Assembly (NCBI RefSeq): GCF_004348995.1
Contig: NZ_SMKQ01000020.1
Span: 1-64,000 of the forward strand
Reading direction: 5' to 3'
Length of the DNA stretch: 64,000 bases
Source of the DNA: Nonomuraea terrae
GTDB taxonomy: Bacteria; Actinomycetota; Actinomycetes; Streptosporangiales; Streptosporangiaceae
The position numbers and the translations under genes are program-made. Positions 53,438-61,511 of the stretch are shown here, piece by piece. Every line of letters starts with the position of its first letter. The first letter of the stretch is position 1. The notes under the pieces are model-generated. The model was not told the origin of the DNA. It made no database searches and was given only the letters and a program-made list of their open reading frames with translations.

Positions 53438-54370
53438 ATGACCACTCCATCCGAGCCGGCACACGACCGGCTCGACCCGAGCCTGAGCGCGATCATGAGC
53501 GAGCGTCATCAGCTGATCAACGTCGCGTACCGGCTCCTCGGCTCCCTGGCCGATGCCGAAGACGTCGTGCAGGAGACGTACGCCCGCTGGTACGCCATGT
53601 CGCCCCAGCAGCAGCAGGCCATCGACTCCCCCGGCGCCTGGCTGACGAAGGTCGCCAGTCGCATCTGCCTCGACGTGCTCGGCTCGGCCCGGGCCCGGCG
53701 CGAGCGCTACGTGGGCGAATGGATCCCTGAGCCGCTGCCCGCGGAACGTACGGAGTGGATCAACGGGCGGTCGGGCGGCGCCGCGATCGACCCGGCCGAC
53801 CGGATCACCCTCGACGAGTCGATCAACATGGCCTTCCTCGTCGTGCTCGAATCCATGACCCCGGCCCAGCGCGTCGCGTTCATCCTCCACGACGTCTTCC
53901 GCTACTCCTTCACCGAAGTCGCCGAGATCGTCGGCCGTACGCCGGCCGCCTGCCGCCAGCTGGCCACCTCGGCCCGCCGCCGCATCCGCGAGTCTCAGGC
54001 TCCCGCGACTCCGGCGGCCCAGCGCGCCGGCGTCGTCAGGGAGTTCAAGCGGGCCTGGGAGGCCCAGGACATCGACGCCCTCATCGGCCTGCTCGCCCCC
54101 GACGCCACGGGCGTCACCGACGGCGGCGGCCTCGCCGGCGCCGTGCTCCCCCCGATCGAAGGTGCCAAGCGGCTCGCCCGCCTCTTCGCCGGCGCCATCG
54201 GCAAGGCGCCCGACCTGACGATCACGGAGCGCACGGTCAACGGCCAGCCCGGCCTGGTGGCCCAGCTGCACGACTTCACCGTGGTGCTGGCGTTCGACGT
54301 CGCGGGCGACCGGATCCAGCACATCTGGGCGGTCCTGAACCCCGAGAAGCTCCGCCCTTGGACGGCGTAA
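53438..54370 (+). CDS. ECF41 family sigma factor (SigJ-like) with SnoaL-like C-terminus
   Basis: This 310-aa protein has sigma-2 (ERHQLINVAYRLLGSLADAEDVVQETYARW) and sigma-4 (DVFRYSFTEVAEIVGRTPAACRQLATSARRRI). The ECF41 linker motif appears as WIPEPL (95-100), and the C-terminal NTF2-like domain has DGGG (228-231) and NPEKL (301-305), all diagnostic marks. In this group the C-terminal domain both inhibits and supports sigma activity without an anti-sigma factor. Its promoter has the form expected for its own recognition. The partner COE gene converges on it, with 52 bp between the stops. Confidence 0.93.
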   Translation: MTTPSEPAHDRLDPSLSAIMSERHQLINVAYRLLGSLADAEDVVQETYARWYAMSPQQQQAIDSPGAWLTKVASRICLDVLGSARARRERYVGEWIPEPLPAERTEWINGRSGGAAIDPADRITLDESINMAFLVVLESMTPAQRVAFILHDVFRYSFTEVAEIVGRTPAACRQLATSARRRIRESQAPATPAAQRAGVVREFKRAWEAQDIDALIGLLAPDATGVTDGGGLAGAVLPPIEGAKRLARLFAGAIGKAPDLTITERTVNGQPGLVAQLHDFTVVLAFDVAGDRIQHIWAVLNPEKLRPWTA

Positions 54371-54422
54371 CTGACGCGGGCGTCAGGCCGGGTACGATCC
54401 CATCCGGCCTGACGCGGATCGG

Positions 54423-54896
54423 TTATCCGAACTGGCCGGGCTGGTAGGCGCCGGCGGGCTGCCGGGTGATGACGTTCAGGCGGTTGACGGTGTTCATCAT
54501 GGAGATGAGACCCACCAGGACGGCGAGCTCGTCCTCGTCGTAGTGCTTGGCGGCGTTCGCCCAGACCTCATCGCTGACACCACCGGCGCCGTCGGCGATC
54601 CGGGTGCCCTCCTCGGCCAGCTCCAGGGCGGCCCGCTCGGCCTCGGTGAAGACCGTCGCCTCCCGCCAGGCGACGACCAGGTTGAGCCGTACGGAGCTCT
54701 CCCCCGCCCGCGTGGCCTCCTTGGTGTGCATGTCGATGCAGGCGGCGCAGCCGTTGATCTGGCTCACCCGGAGCGCCACGAGCTCCTGCGTCGTGGCGGG
54801 CACGCTCGACTCGTGCAGCACCTTGCCCGCGCCGAGAATGTGCTTCAGGAACTTCCCCGTGGCCGGGTTCGCGAGGTAGTTGAGACGGGCGTCCAT
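54423..54896 (-). CDS. Carboxymuconolactone decarboxylase / AhpD-like protein, ECF41 partner (COE)
   Basis: This 157-aa protein has the AhpD-type redox motif C50-AAC53 with H57 (NGCAACIDMHTKEA) and the family core RLNLVVAWREATVFTEAERAALELAEEGTRI. COE genes (carboxymuconolactone decarboxylase, oxidoreductase or epimerase) accompany ECF41 sigma genes and are their direct targets. The gene starts at ATG 54896, 37 bp downstream of a promoter nearly identical to that of the sigma gene. A peroxidase- or disulfide-type redox role is plausible. Confidence 0.9.
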   Translation of the reverse strand: MDARLNYLANPATGKFLKHILGAGKVLHESSVPATTQELVALRVSQINGCAACIDMHTKEATRAGESSVRLNLVVAWREATVFTEAERAALELAEEGTRIADGAGGVSDEVWANAAKHYDEDELAVLVGLISMMNTVNRLNVITRQPAGAYQPGQFG

Positions 54897-54932
54897 CCTG
54901 ATCTCCTGTCGTGTCGACGGTTACACCCCACC

Positions 54933-54959
54933 GACGACACAGCTCCCCGAAATGTGATG
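54933..54959 (-). promoter_or_regulatory. ECF41-type promoter of the COE gene
   Basis: Read on the minus strand: CATCACA (54959-54953), 16 bp, CGTC (54936-54933). The stretch from TCACATTTCGGGG to CGTCG matches the sigma gene promoter in almost every base, including the spacer. Confidence 0.78.
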
Positions 54960-55023
54960 TCGTGAGAGCGTGCCCGGAGGGCACATGGCCGGTGCGGAGT
55001 CACGTGGTGGAGGTCATGTGGAC

Positions 55024-55870
55024 ATGCCGCGTGACACCGGCGGGCGGAGGCTGGCGTGGGCGGCCGTGCCCGCCGAGGTGGCGCCGGGGTGGCCGCCGGG
55101 GTGGCCGCCGGGGTCGAGCGGCTGCTCGGCGCCAGGTGATCGCCGCGGCCGGTCAGCCGGGCGGCTTCTGCGAGGGGTTGGCGGCTCGGGTGCGTCTGGC
55201 CGACGGCAGGGCTGCGTTCGTCAAGGCCGCGCAGTCGGCGCGTGCGCCCGCGGTGGCGGCGTTCCATCGCCGTGAGGCGATCTCCGAGCGGCTCCCCGCG
55301 CAGGCACCAGTGCCGCGCCTGCTGGGCACGTACGACGACGGCGACTGGATCGCCCTGGCCTTCGAGGAGGTCGACGGTCGCCTCCCCGCCCAGCCATGGC
55401 GCGGCGGCGAGCTGCATTGAGCTCTGGAGACGCTCGCCGAGTTGGCCGCGCTGCTCACGCCGTCGCCCATCGACGGGAGCCTTCTGGCCCCACCGCGAGT
55501 GGGCGGATGGCACGCGCCGGCCCCCACCGTGATCGGCTGGAGCCCTGGGCGGCGGACCGTTTCGACGTCCTGGTCGCGGTGGAGGAGGCCGCGGTGTCGC
55601 CGTTCGCCGGCGACACGCTCGTCCTTGGAGACCTGTATCCGGTCGACATCCTGCCGACCACGGATCGGGTCGTGGTCGTCGACTGGCCGCACGCGTGGAC
55701 AGGTGCCCCGTACTGTGACGTGCTCACGTTGTTGTCGAGCGCGCGCTTGAGCGGCGTCGACCCGCAACCGCTCGCCGACGCCCATCCCCTCACCCGGCGT
55801 CTCGCCGCGCGGGTCCTGTTCGGGGTCCTGTTCGGGGTCAGGGTCTGCCATGCGGCGCTTTCTCCGGGAA
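55024..55870 (+). pseudogene. Aminoglycoside phosphotransferase-like gene, multiply disrupted
   Basis: Pieces of one protein family occur in successive frames. The first is MPRDTGGRRLAWAAVPAEV, then GVAAGVERLLGAR, then GGFCEGLAARVRLADGRAAFV with PRLLGTYDDGDWIALAFEEVDGRLP. An in-frame TGA at 55418-55420 stands where CGA (Arg) would fit. The same frame then continues as ALETLAELAALLTPSPIDGSLLAPP. The catalytic part is in a further frame: DTLVLGDLYPVDILPTTDRVVV, with HGD changed to LGD. At least three frameshifts, one stop and one active-site change mark it as dead. A GGTGGCCGCCGG tandem at about 55080 may be the source of one slip. Confidence 0.75.
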
Positions 55871-55906
55871 CGGTGTGTTCCTGCGTCCGGGGCACGGTGC
55901 ACCGGG

Positions 55907-56749
55907 TCAGTCGGTCGTTTCAGGCGCGTCGAGGTCGCAGAGCGGCGCGGCGGTTTCGATGCCGTCGTCGTGCAGCAGCTGACGCATGCGGGAGATGTCG
56001 AGGTAGGCGGTCTCGAGGGGATGGGTGAGCAGGCGAGAGATGGCCGTGCCGAATTTCGCCATCGAGCTTCTGCCCGGGATGAATATCGACAGTTCGTCCC
56101 GAGCCTCGAAGCTCTGGACCTCGAGGTCGCCGGGCAGGGCCGCGAGCGCCTGCTCGTCCGCCGTGACAGGGATCTTCACCAGCCAGTACGGCCCCTCCAT
56201 GGTGAGGTTCGCTCGCTTCTGCTCCGCGCTCTTGGTGGCCCAGGTCCGCCACGGGGTGCCCGACACGACGGCTCCGCACGCCTCCACGGCCTTGATCACG
56301 TCGTGAACGGTGGTGTTCGTGCCGGCGTCGACCTGGTCCCAGTCGTACTCGCCGCTGCCGGCCGGGAGGGCGGGCGCCGATTTCGAGACCACGGTCATCT
56401 CGGGGACATGGTGCCGCCGCACCTGCGGCCACGAGGTGAGGAACTCGCGCGCGTCACTGATCGCTTCGTCCTGGGCCTGCCGCAGAAGCCGCACCTCCGC
56501 GATGTGCTGCTGCAGCAGGACGGGTGCGGTGTCCGGTTCGTCCAGGGCGCGCCGGACGAGTTTGACGCTCATCCCCGTGCCGCGCAGGACGGTGATGAGC
56601 ATGGCCTGTTCGACCTGCTCGAAGGTGTATGAGCGGTAGCCGCTCCGTTCGTTGACGTCGGCCGGGACGAGCAATCCCTCGGAGTGGTAGAACCGCAGCG
56701 TCTGCGGCGAAAGACGGCACATCTCGCTGAATTCGCTGATGGACAGCAT
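55907..56749 (-). CDS. MerR family regulator with GyrI-like effector domain
   Basis: This 280-aa protein has a MerR N-terminus (MLSISEFSEMCRLSPQTLRFYHSEGLLVPADVNERSGYRSYTFEQV). A linker helix (VLLQQHIAEVRLLRQAQDEAISD) leads to a C-terminal domain of the GyrI/BmrR effector-binding type (from about residue 118, EMTVVSKSAPALPAGSGEYDWDQVDAGTN). Such regulators sense small hydrophobic molecules, often drugs. It is preceded by short direct repeats that could be operator sites. The downstream gene is the broken phosphotransferase, so its present regulon is not clear from the window. Confidence 0.87.
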   Translation of the reverse strand: MLSISEFSEMCRLSPQTLRFYHSEGLLVPADVNERSGYRSYTFEQVEQAMLITVLRGTGMSVKLVRRALDEPDTAPVLLQQHIAEVRLLRQAQDEAISDAREFLTSWPQVRRHHVPEMTVVSKSAPALPAGSGEYDWDQVDAGTNTTVHDVIKAVEACGAVVSGTPWRTWATKSAEQKRANLTMEGPYWLVKIPVTADEQALAALPGDLEVQSFEARDELSIFIPGRSSMAKFGTAISRLLTHPLETAYLDISRMRQLLHDDGIETAAPLCDLDAPETTD

Positions 56750-56796
56750 GACTCCATGGTCGGCCTTACAGCAACCAGAAGGTCAAGGGCCGCCGG

Positions 56797-56872
56797 CTCC
56801 CGCTCAGCGAACTTTCCTCTCAGGGGACCTCCCGCTCAACGACCCACCATTCAGGGGACCTCCCGCTCAGCG
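56797..56872. repeat. Short direct repeats upstream of the MerR-GyrI gene
   Basis: CTCCCGCTCARCG occurs at 56797-56809, 56829-56841 and 56860-56872. The last two are embedded in identical TCAGGGGACCTCCCGCTCA units, 31 bp apart. They lie between the MerR start and the end of the NmrA-like gene. Three phased sites could be an operator; alternatively they are simple slippage products. Confidence 0.45.
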
Positions 56873-57685
56873 CATCTCCCTTTCGGCGAACTCGCTAAAG
56901 CTGCGAGGCGGGCGGCTGGTGACACGTTCGACGGTGTCGGTGACCCGGTCCTCCGAGCCGCCGCCGATGTCGGTGTCGAGCGCGGCCAGCATGGCGGCGA
57001 AGGAAGCGGGGATGCCGTGCAGCGTGAAGTGGCGGGCGAGCTCGTCCACCGTGACGGACCGGTGGCGCACGGGTCTGCGGGTGTGCCGGGTGAGGCGGGC
57101 GGCGACCTCGTCGTAGCTCAAGGTCTCCGGCCCGGTCAGCACGTGCTCGGTGTTGTGCGGCACCTCCGCCGTCAGCGCGTGCCCGGCGACGGACGCGATG
57201 TCGGCCGCGTCGACGAACCCCACCCGGCCCTTGCCCGTCGCGGAGATGACCTCGCCGTCGCGGGTCCTCAGGGCGAGTGACTCACCGGTGAAGTTCTGCA
57301 TGAACCACGACGGCCGCAACACCGTCCATTCCGGCATGACGGTACGGACCAGGCCGTACAGCGCCCCGACCCCCGACGTGCTCTCCGGCACCGCGGACGA
57401 GCCGAGCAGCACGACCCGGCGCACCCCTTGGCGGACGGCCTCGTGCAGGAACGGCTCGACCAGCGGAGCCGGCTCGGCCACCCCGATGGGCGGGACCAGG
57501 TAGACGGCTCGAACCTCGGACAACGCGGGTGCGTGCGTCTCCCGATTCGCCCAGTCGAAACGTACGTATCCGGCGAGATCCGCCCTGCGAGAGGCCGGCC
57601 GGACCGGCACGCCGCGCTCCCGCAAAAAGGCGGCCACCCGCGAACCGGTCGTGCCGGTCGCGCCGACGACGAGAACCTCACTCAT
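56867..57685 (-). CDS. NmrA/SDR-a family NAD(P)-binding oxidoreductase
   Basis: The ATG at 57685 gives 272 aa. The Rossmann motif is VLVVGATGTTGSRVAAFLRERGVPVRPASRR; there is no strong catalytic YxxxK, so it is of the atypical NmrA-like type. Further family blocks are VVLLGSSAVPESTSGVGAL and VLRPSWFMQNFTGESLA. It overlaps the SnoaL-like gene by 8 bp and so forms a two-gene operon with it. Related proteins act as quinone reductases or NADP sensors. Both genes are probably under control of the divergent TetR gene. Confidence 0.87.
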   Translation of the reverse strand: MSEVLVVGATGTTGSRVAAFLRERGVPVRPASRRADLAGYVRFDWANRETHAPALSEVRAVYLVPPIGVAEPAPLVEPFLHEAVRQGVRRVVLLGSSAVPESTSGVGALYGLVRTVMPEWTVLRPSWFMQNFTGESLALRTRDGEVISATGKGRVGFVDAADIASVAGHALTAEVPHNTEHVLTGPETLSYDEVAARLTRHTRRPVRHRSVTVDELARHFTLHGIPASFAAMLAALDTDIGGGSEDRVTDTVERVTSRPPRSFSEFAEREMR

Positions 57686-58115
57686 GGGCACCGCCCGCGA
57701 ACGCCTGGTTCACCGTCTCCAGCCCGCCCAGCACGTCGGCCGCGGCCAGCGGGCTCCAGTAGTCCCGATAGAGCTGGATCTCGCCGCCCCGCACGGTGAC
57801 GACCGCGACATAACGCATCCGATACGGCTTCCCCGTACGTGGCACGACCCCGGCCACCTCGAACTCGACGATCGCCACCTCGGGGTCGACGCTCTGGTGC
57901 ACGGTCTCCTGGACGATCTGCCGAACATCGAGGATGTCCGGATAGTCGCGCATGTACTCCTGAATCGCGGCCCGCCCCTCCACCCGCGACGGGTATCCCG
58001 GCGCCGCGAAGGGAAACTCGATCACCCCGTCCTCCGCCCACAGCCCGGCGAAGGCGGCCATGTCCTTGGCCACCAGCAACTTCAGAGCATGCCTGACCAG
58101 TTCAGCAGCGGTCAT
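57678..58115 (-). CDS. SnoaL/NTF2-like protein
   Basis: The ATG at 58115 (MTAAELVRHALKLLVAKD) with AAGGAG eight bases upstream gives 145 aa. The NTF2-fold pattern is visible: FAGLWAEDGVIEFPFAAPGYPSRVEGRAAIQEYMRDYPD and a C-terminal RMRYVAVVTVRGGEIQLYRDYWSPLAAADVLGG. This fold covers small isomerases, hydrolases and polyketide cyclases. Here it is coupled with an NmrA-like reductase and faces a TetR gene, an arrangement common for small detoxification modules. Confidence 0.87.
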   Translation of the reverse strand: MTAAELVRHALKLLVAKDMAAFAGLWAEDGVIEFPFAAPGYPSRVEGRAAIQEYMRDYPDILDVRQIVQETVHQSVDPEVAIVEFEVAGVVPRTGKPYRMRYVAVVTVRGGEIQLYRDYWSPLAAADVLGGLETVNQAFAGGAHE

Positions 58116-58140
58116 GTCGTGCACTCCTTCACGTATGGAC

Positions 58141-58193
58141 GATACGGTACCGTCCCATCGAGAAGGACTCTAAACGAGACGGCACCGTCCCGT
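58141..58193. promoter_or_regulatory. Two tandem TetR operator-like sites in a divergent promoter
   Basis: An 18-bp element occurs twice, 35 bp apart: GATACGGTACCGTCCCAT (58141-58158) and GAGACGGCACCGTCCCGT (58176-58193). Each has the symmetric core ACGGYACCGT. They lie between the SnoaL/NmrA operon and the TetR gene and fit cooperative repression of both. Confidence 0.7.
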
Positions 58194-58213
58194 CCAATCG
58201 CTAAGCTCTTCCC

Positions 58214-58807
58214 ATGACCCGCCGCACTCCCACCGGCGCAGCCGTGCTGCAACCGACGGTCACCCAGGCCATCACCGAAGCCGTCCTCGACGAACTCGCC
58301 GAACAGGGCTACGCGCGCCTGTCGATGGAGGCCGTGGCCAAACGGGCCGGCGTGGGCAAGAGCGCGTTGTATCGCCGCTGGTCGTCCAAGCAGGAGATGG
58401 CGATCTCGGTGATCTCCGAGTTCAGCATGGAACAGGTCACCGTCCCCGACACCGGCTCCCTGCGAGGCGACCTGCGAGCGGCCCTCGACACGCTCATGAA
58501 GTGGCTGACACACCCCCGGTTCTCTCGGATCATGCCCGACCTGGTTGCGGAGGTGGCCCGCAACCCGGAGCTGGGAGAGGCCGTCGAGACCCTGGTCGGG
58601 ATGCCGAAACGGGAACGCGTCGCGGCCATGTTCCAGCGCGCGATCGACCGCGGCGAACTGCCCCAGGACACCGACCTGGAGCTCGCACTCGACCTGCTGG
58701 CCGCCCCCCTCTACTGGCGACTGGTCGTACGATCCGCCGAACCCGACCCTGCCTACATGGACAACCTCACCGACGCGCTCCTCCGATCACTCACCAACCC
58801 CTCATAG
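58214..58807 (+). CDS. TetR family transcriptional regulator
   Basis: This 197-aa protein has its helix-turn-helix at about 37-60 (LSMEAVAKRAGVGKSALYRRWSSKQEMAI). The C-terminal domain TetR_C_11-like contains FQRAIDRGELPQDTDLELALDLLAAPLYWRLVV. It faces the SnoaL-NmrA operon, with 98 bp between starts. It probably binds the two tandem sites there and represses both directions. The ligand is unknown. Confidence 0.92.
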   Translation: MTRRTPTGAAVLQPTVTQAITEAVLDELAEQGYARLSMEAVAKRAGVGKSALYRRWSSKQEMAISVISEFSMEQVTVPDTGSLRGDLRAALDTLMKWLTHPRFSRIMPDLVAEVARNPELGEAVETLVGMPKRERVAAMFQRAIDRGELPQDTDLELALDLLAAPLYWRLVVRSAEPDPAYMDNLTDALLRSLTNPS

Positions 58808-59179
58808 AGCCCGAGCGCCCCACCGCCGCCCCCGGCTCGAACGCGTCCATCCCGGCACCGGGTACGTCCATCAGACCTGTCCGCTCGGATCGACGAGCAC
58901 CGTCTCGTCACGCATGTACGGCGGCGCACCCATCGTCACGATCAGCCCCGCGTTCACACGGCTACCGGTCCTGACCGCGACCGCAGCGACCTGATCGATC
59001 AGCGGGGCCGCACCCCATCCCGCAAGCCCCGAACCAGCAGGAGGGAACGCCTTTCCCACCGAGCCGGCGCAACGCGTCCCGGCCGTTCCTCGGCGAACCC
59101 GGCCGTCAAGGCCAAGGATCAGGACGGTGAGTGCCTCAGCGAGGAGGATCGCACACCCGGCATCGCCCACCTGGCCCGG
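58808..59179. other. Region without a confident gene; possible remnant
   Basis: The longest frame here is on the minus strand (58871-59170, 99 codons, ending VRTGSRVNAGLIVTMGAPPYMRDETVLVDPSGQV). It has no ribosome binding site and no recognised domain, and its composition is biased. It could be the tail of a decayed gene. I see no promoter, terminator or RNA feature that is convincing. Confidence 0.4.
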
Positions 59180-59473
59180 TCACGCACCACCGTGACGGTT
59201 GATGGGCCTGAGCCGTGCCAGAGCGTCGTAGAACTCCTGCCGCGCGATCTCGAACGACGAGAACTCCTCCAGATCGAGACCCGCACAGGTCAGTCCCCCG
59301 TACCGGTCCTCGTCGTGCTCGTCGTCGTACGCGAGGACCACCCCGTTGGCATAGACCATGACCTGCTCATGTGCGGTGCCGGTGTCGTCGATGGCCAGGT
59401 AGTACGTCGACCACCCCCAACTCGCGTACTCGTCCCCGCGGTCCTCGTCCCACGGCCGTCGAAAAAACCTCAT
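59180..59473 (-). CDS. Small acidic protein, immunity-like, unknown function
   Basis: The ATG at 59473 (MRFFRRPWDEDRGDEYASWG) gives 97 aa; a longer frame begins at 59536 without a better site. The body reads STYYLAIDDTGTAHEQVMVYANGVVLAYDDEHDEDRYGGLTCAGLDLEEFSSFEIARQEF, a beta-rich pattern seen in small actinobacterial proteins thought to serve as immunity factors. No toxin gene adjoins. Its neighbours are an unassigned stretch and an AhpD-like gene. Confidence 0.6.
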   Translation of the reverse strand: MRFFRRPWDEDRGDEYASWGWSTYYLAIDDTGTAHEQVMVYANGVVLAYDDEHDEDRYGGLTCAGLDLEEFSSFEIARQEFYDALARLRPINRHGGA

Positions 59474-59608
59474 GACCCTTGTGACCAATCTCCCTGCCGC
59501 GTTCCGCCCCCGGGCGCCCCCTCTTTCGGCTACCACGCCTTGGTGTGACCTGCGGGGGCCCGCGCATGGATCGCCCGCGGCGACGGCGACCCGCGCGGGG
59601 CGACTGTT

Positions 59609-60160
59609 TCACGCGTGTTCGTTGGGCACGACGGCGACGGGCCAGTCGTTGTCGACGTCCGCGAGGATGTTGAAGTAGTTGGTCAGGATGTTGAGCGCGA
59701 GGTTGCCGACGACCTCGGCGATCTCGGCGTCGGTGACCCCGGCGGCCCTGGCTTCCTTCAGCGCCGCGTCGTCGACCACGCCGCGCCCCCGGGCGATCGC
59801 GTCCGACAGCGCCAGGAGTGCGGCGGTGTGCGGGTCGGCGGACTCGGCGTCCCGCGCGAGCTCGATCTCCTGGGCGTCGACCTTGGAGACGTGGGCCGCC
59901 AGGTAGGTGTGGGCGGACAGGCAGTACTCGCAGCGGTTGTACTCGGCGGTGGCGATGGAGAGCCGTTGCCTGACGGCCGCGGGCAGCACGCCGCCGTTGA
60001 GTGCGCCGGACAGCGCGAGCCAGCCCTTGAGCAGCGCGGGGCTGTTGGCCATGGCCTTGGCCATGTTCGGGACGGATCCGAGGGCCTTGCGAACGTCGGT
60101 GAGCGCCTCGGCGGCGGCCCCGGTCGCGGTGGCGGGGTCGATCTGGGGAAGCGTCGACAT
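59609..60160 (-). CDS. Carboxymuconolactone decarboxylase family (AhpD-like) protein
   Basis: This 183-aa protein has the redox motif C77EYC80 with H84 (NRCEYCLSAHTYLAA). The fold has the expected helices (LGSVPNMAKAMANSPALLKGWLALSGAL ... EIAEVVGNLALNILTNYFNILADVDNDWP), the pattern of the YciW/AhpD peroxidase-related subgroup. It is probably an alkylhydroperoxide- or thiol-linked reductant. It is divergent from a CGNR-type regulator (130 bp between starts), which is the likely controller. Confidence 0.92.
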   Translation of the reverse strand: MSTLPQIDPATATGAAAEALTDVRKALGSVPNMAKAMANSPALLKGWLALSGALNGGVLPAAVRQRLSIATAEYNRCEYCLSAHTYLAAHVSKVDAQEIELARDAESADPHTAALLALSDAIARGRGVVDDAALKEARAAGVTDAEIAEVVGNLALNILTNYFNILADVDNDWPVAVVPNEHA

Positions 60161-60289
60161 GAATATGTCCTCTCCGAAGAGTTCTCTAATGCTTGGAATT
60201 GCTGTCTTTCATTAGGAAAGTGCCACGCGTACGTACGAGTGTCAAATGGATGAGGTAGCCTTGAACCATTAGCAGCGAGGGAGGCGGAG

Positions 60290-60985
60290 ATGGCACACGC
60301 ACCGGCCACGACGAGCGCGATCCTGCTCGGCGAGCCACTCCCGGTGGAGCTGAGCAACACGACCGGGATGGCCCGCGGCGACGTGTACGACGCGCTGGCC
60401 GACGACGACGCCGTGGCCGCCTGGCTGCGCGCGGTCGGCGGCCGCCTGCGGTCGGAGACGGGCGGCACCCTGGACCCGGCCAAGCTGGACGAAGCGGACC
60501 TGCACGGGATCGCCGGGCGGCTGCGCGACCTGCGCGACGCCCTGCGCCGTCTGGCCGCCGACGCGACCGGCGACTCACGTCCCCTGGGCCTGGCCACGGT
60601 CCCCACGCGGCAGGCCGCGATCGACACCCTGAACGCCCTCGCCCCCGCGTGGCCCGAACTGGTCTGGCCGGAGGACGGCGAGCCGGCCAAAGCGTTCCAC
60701 GCGCCGGGCCCGCGCGCCGAACTCGCCGTATCCCTGATCGCTCACCAGGGTGTCGAGCTGTTCGCGGGCCCGCGGCGCGACCTGCTCCGCGCCTGCCAGG
60801 CACCGAACTGCCTGCTGTACTTCCTCAAGACGCATCCCCGCAGGGAATGGTGCGGGTCGGTGTGCGGCAACCGGGCCCGAGTGGCCCGCCACTACCGCCA
60901 ACACCACGCCGCCGACCGTACGACCCAGAGCCGCAGGCACCCCGACGACCCGGCACCGGCCGGCGAACGCGCTGAGCAAAGGTAG
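60290..60985 (+). CDS. CGNR zinc-finger / ABATE domain regulator
   Basis: This 231-aa protein follows GGGAGG (ATG 60290). The N-terminal ABATE domain begins LLGEPLPVELSNTTGMARGDVYDALADDDAVAAWL. The C-terminal CGNR zinc finger holds C169, C174, C188 and C192 (ACQAPNCLLYFLKTHPRREWCGSVCGNRARV). Such proteins are putative stress-responsive transcription regulators in actinobacteria. It faces the AhpD-like gene and likely regulates it. Confidence 0.88.
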   Translation: MAHAPATTSAILLGEPLPVELSNTTGMARGDVYDALADDDAVAAWLRAVGGRLRSETGGTLDPAKLDEADLHGIAGRLRDLRDALRRLAADATGDSRPLGLATVPTRQAAIDTLNALAPAWPELVWPEDGEPAKAFHAPGPRAELAVSLIAHQGVELFAGPRRDLLRACQAPNCLLYFLKTHPRREWCGSVCGNRARVARHYRQHHAADRTTQSRRHPDDPAPAGERAEQR

Positions 60986-61104
60986 ACCTCCACCGAGACT
61001 CACGTCAGGGCAGCAGGCTGCGCAGGGCGTCCATGCTGGAGCCGAAGGGTGTCGGCCCACTCGATGAGGCACTCGCCCACTGACCTGACCCCGCTCGTCC
61101 CTGC

Positions 61105-61402
61105 CCGCATACGCCCACCTCGACGACGGACACCCGCGACTGCATGCGAGCAGCACTCAGCGTCGCGATCGAGAAAGACCTGATCGTCAAGAACGTGGCC
61201 ACCACGCTCCGGCAACCACCCCGCAAGACCGACAACACGTGATGGTGAGTGGAGGAGTCGCACGCCTTTCTGCTGTCGCCATGGCGGGCTGCAGACCCAC
61301 TTGCCTACGTCCCGATCCCGGTTCCTGCGCCGGGGGAAGCCCTCAAACTCACCTGGAACGACACCCACCTCCACGCCGAACAGCTGTCGGTCCGGCGACG
61401 GG
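61105..61402 (+). pseudogene. Tyrosine recombinase (integrase) fragment
   Basis: The frame reads MRAALSVAIEKDLIVKNVATTLRQPPRKTDNT, which resembles the core-binding (SAM-like) domain of phage/ICE integrases. Two stop codons follow (61240-61242 and 61246-61248), then VEESHAFLLSPWRAADPLAY and LKLTWNDTHLHAEQLSVRR, resembling the start of the catalytic domain. The R-H-R-Y region is absent. It stops where the CU044_5270 fragment begins on the other strand, so it is a deletion relic of an integrated element. Confidence 0.65.
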
Positions 61403-61404
61403 GC

Positions 61405-61511
61405 GTGGGGCGGTGCATGCTGGAGCGCAGTTGCCTGCGCCGCCGGGCGACCGCCTCGGGAGAGGGGTCGGGCTTGGCGAGCAGGGTCCGGATCTCGCGC
61501 AGGTCATCCAT
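61405..61511 (-). pseudogene. CU044_5270 family protein, 5' fragment only
   Basis: MDDLREIRTLLAKPDPSPEAVARRRRQLRSSM is the typical N-terminus of this ECF-linked membrane protein family. The frame then turns into unrelated sequence at about 61405, next to the integrase relic. The expected membrane anchor and extracytoplasmic domain are lost. Its ATG overlaps the end of the sigma gene by 8 bp, the usual coupling. Confidence 0.65.

Noticed and set aside
58871-59170. 99-codon minus-strand frame as a gene
   Set aside because: No ribosome binding site, no recognised domain, and biased composition; kept only as a possible remnant.
60186-60215. CTAATG/CATTAG inverted pair between the AhpD-like and CGNR genes as an operator
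   Set aside because: Only 6-bp arms 18 bp apart; this could easily arise by chance in an AT-richer promoter.
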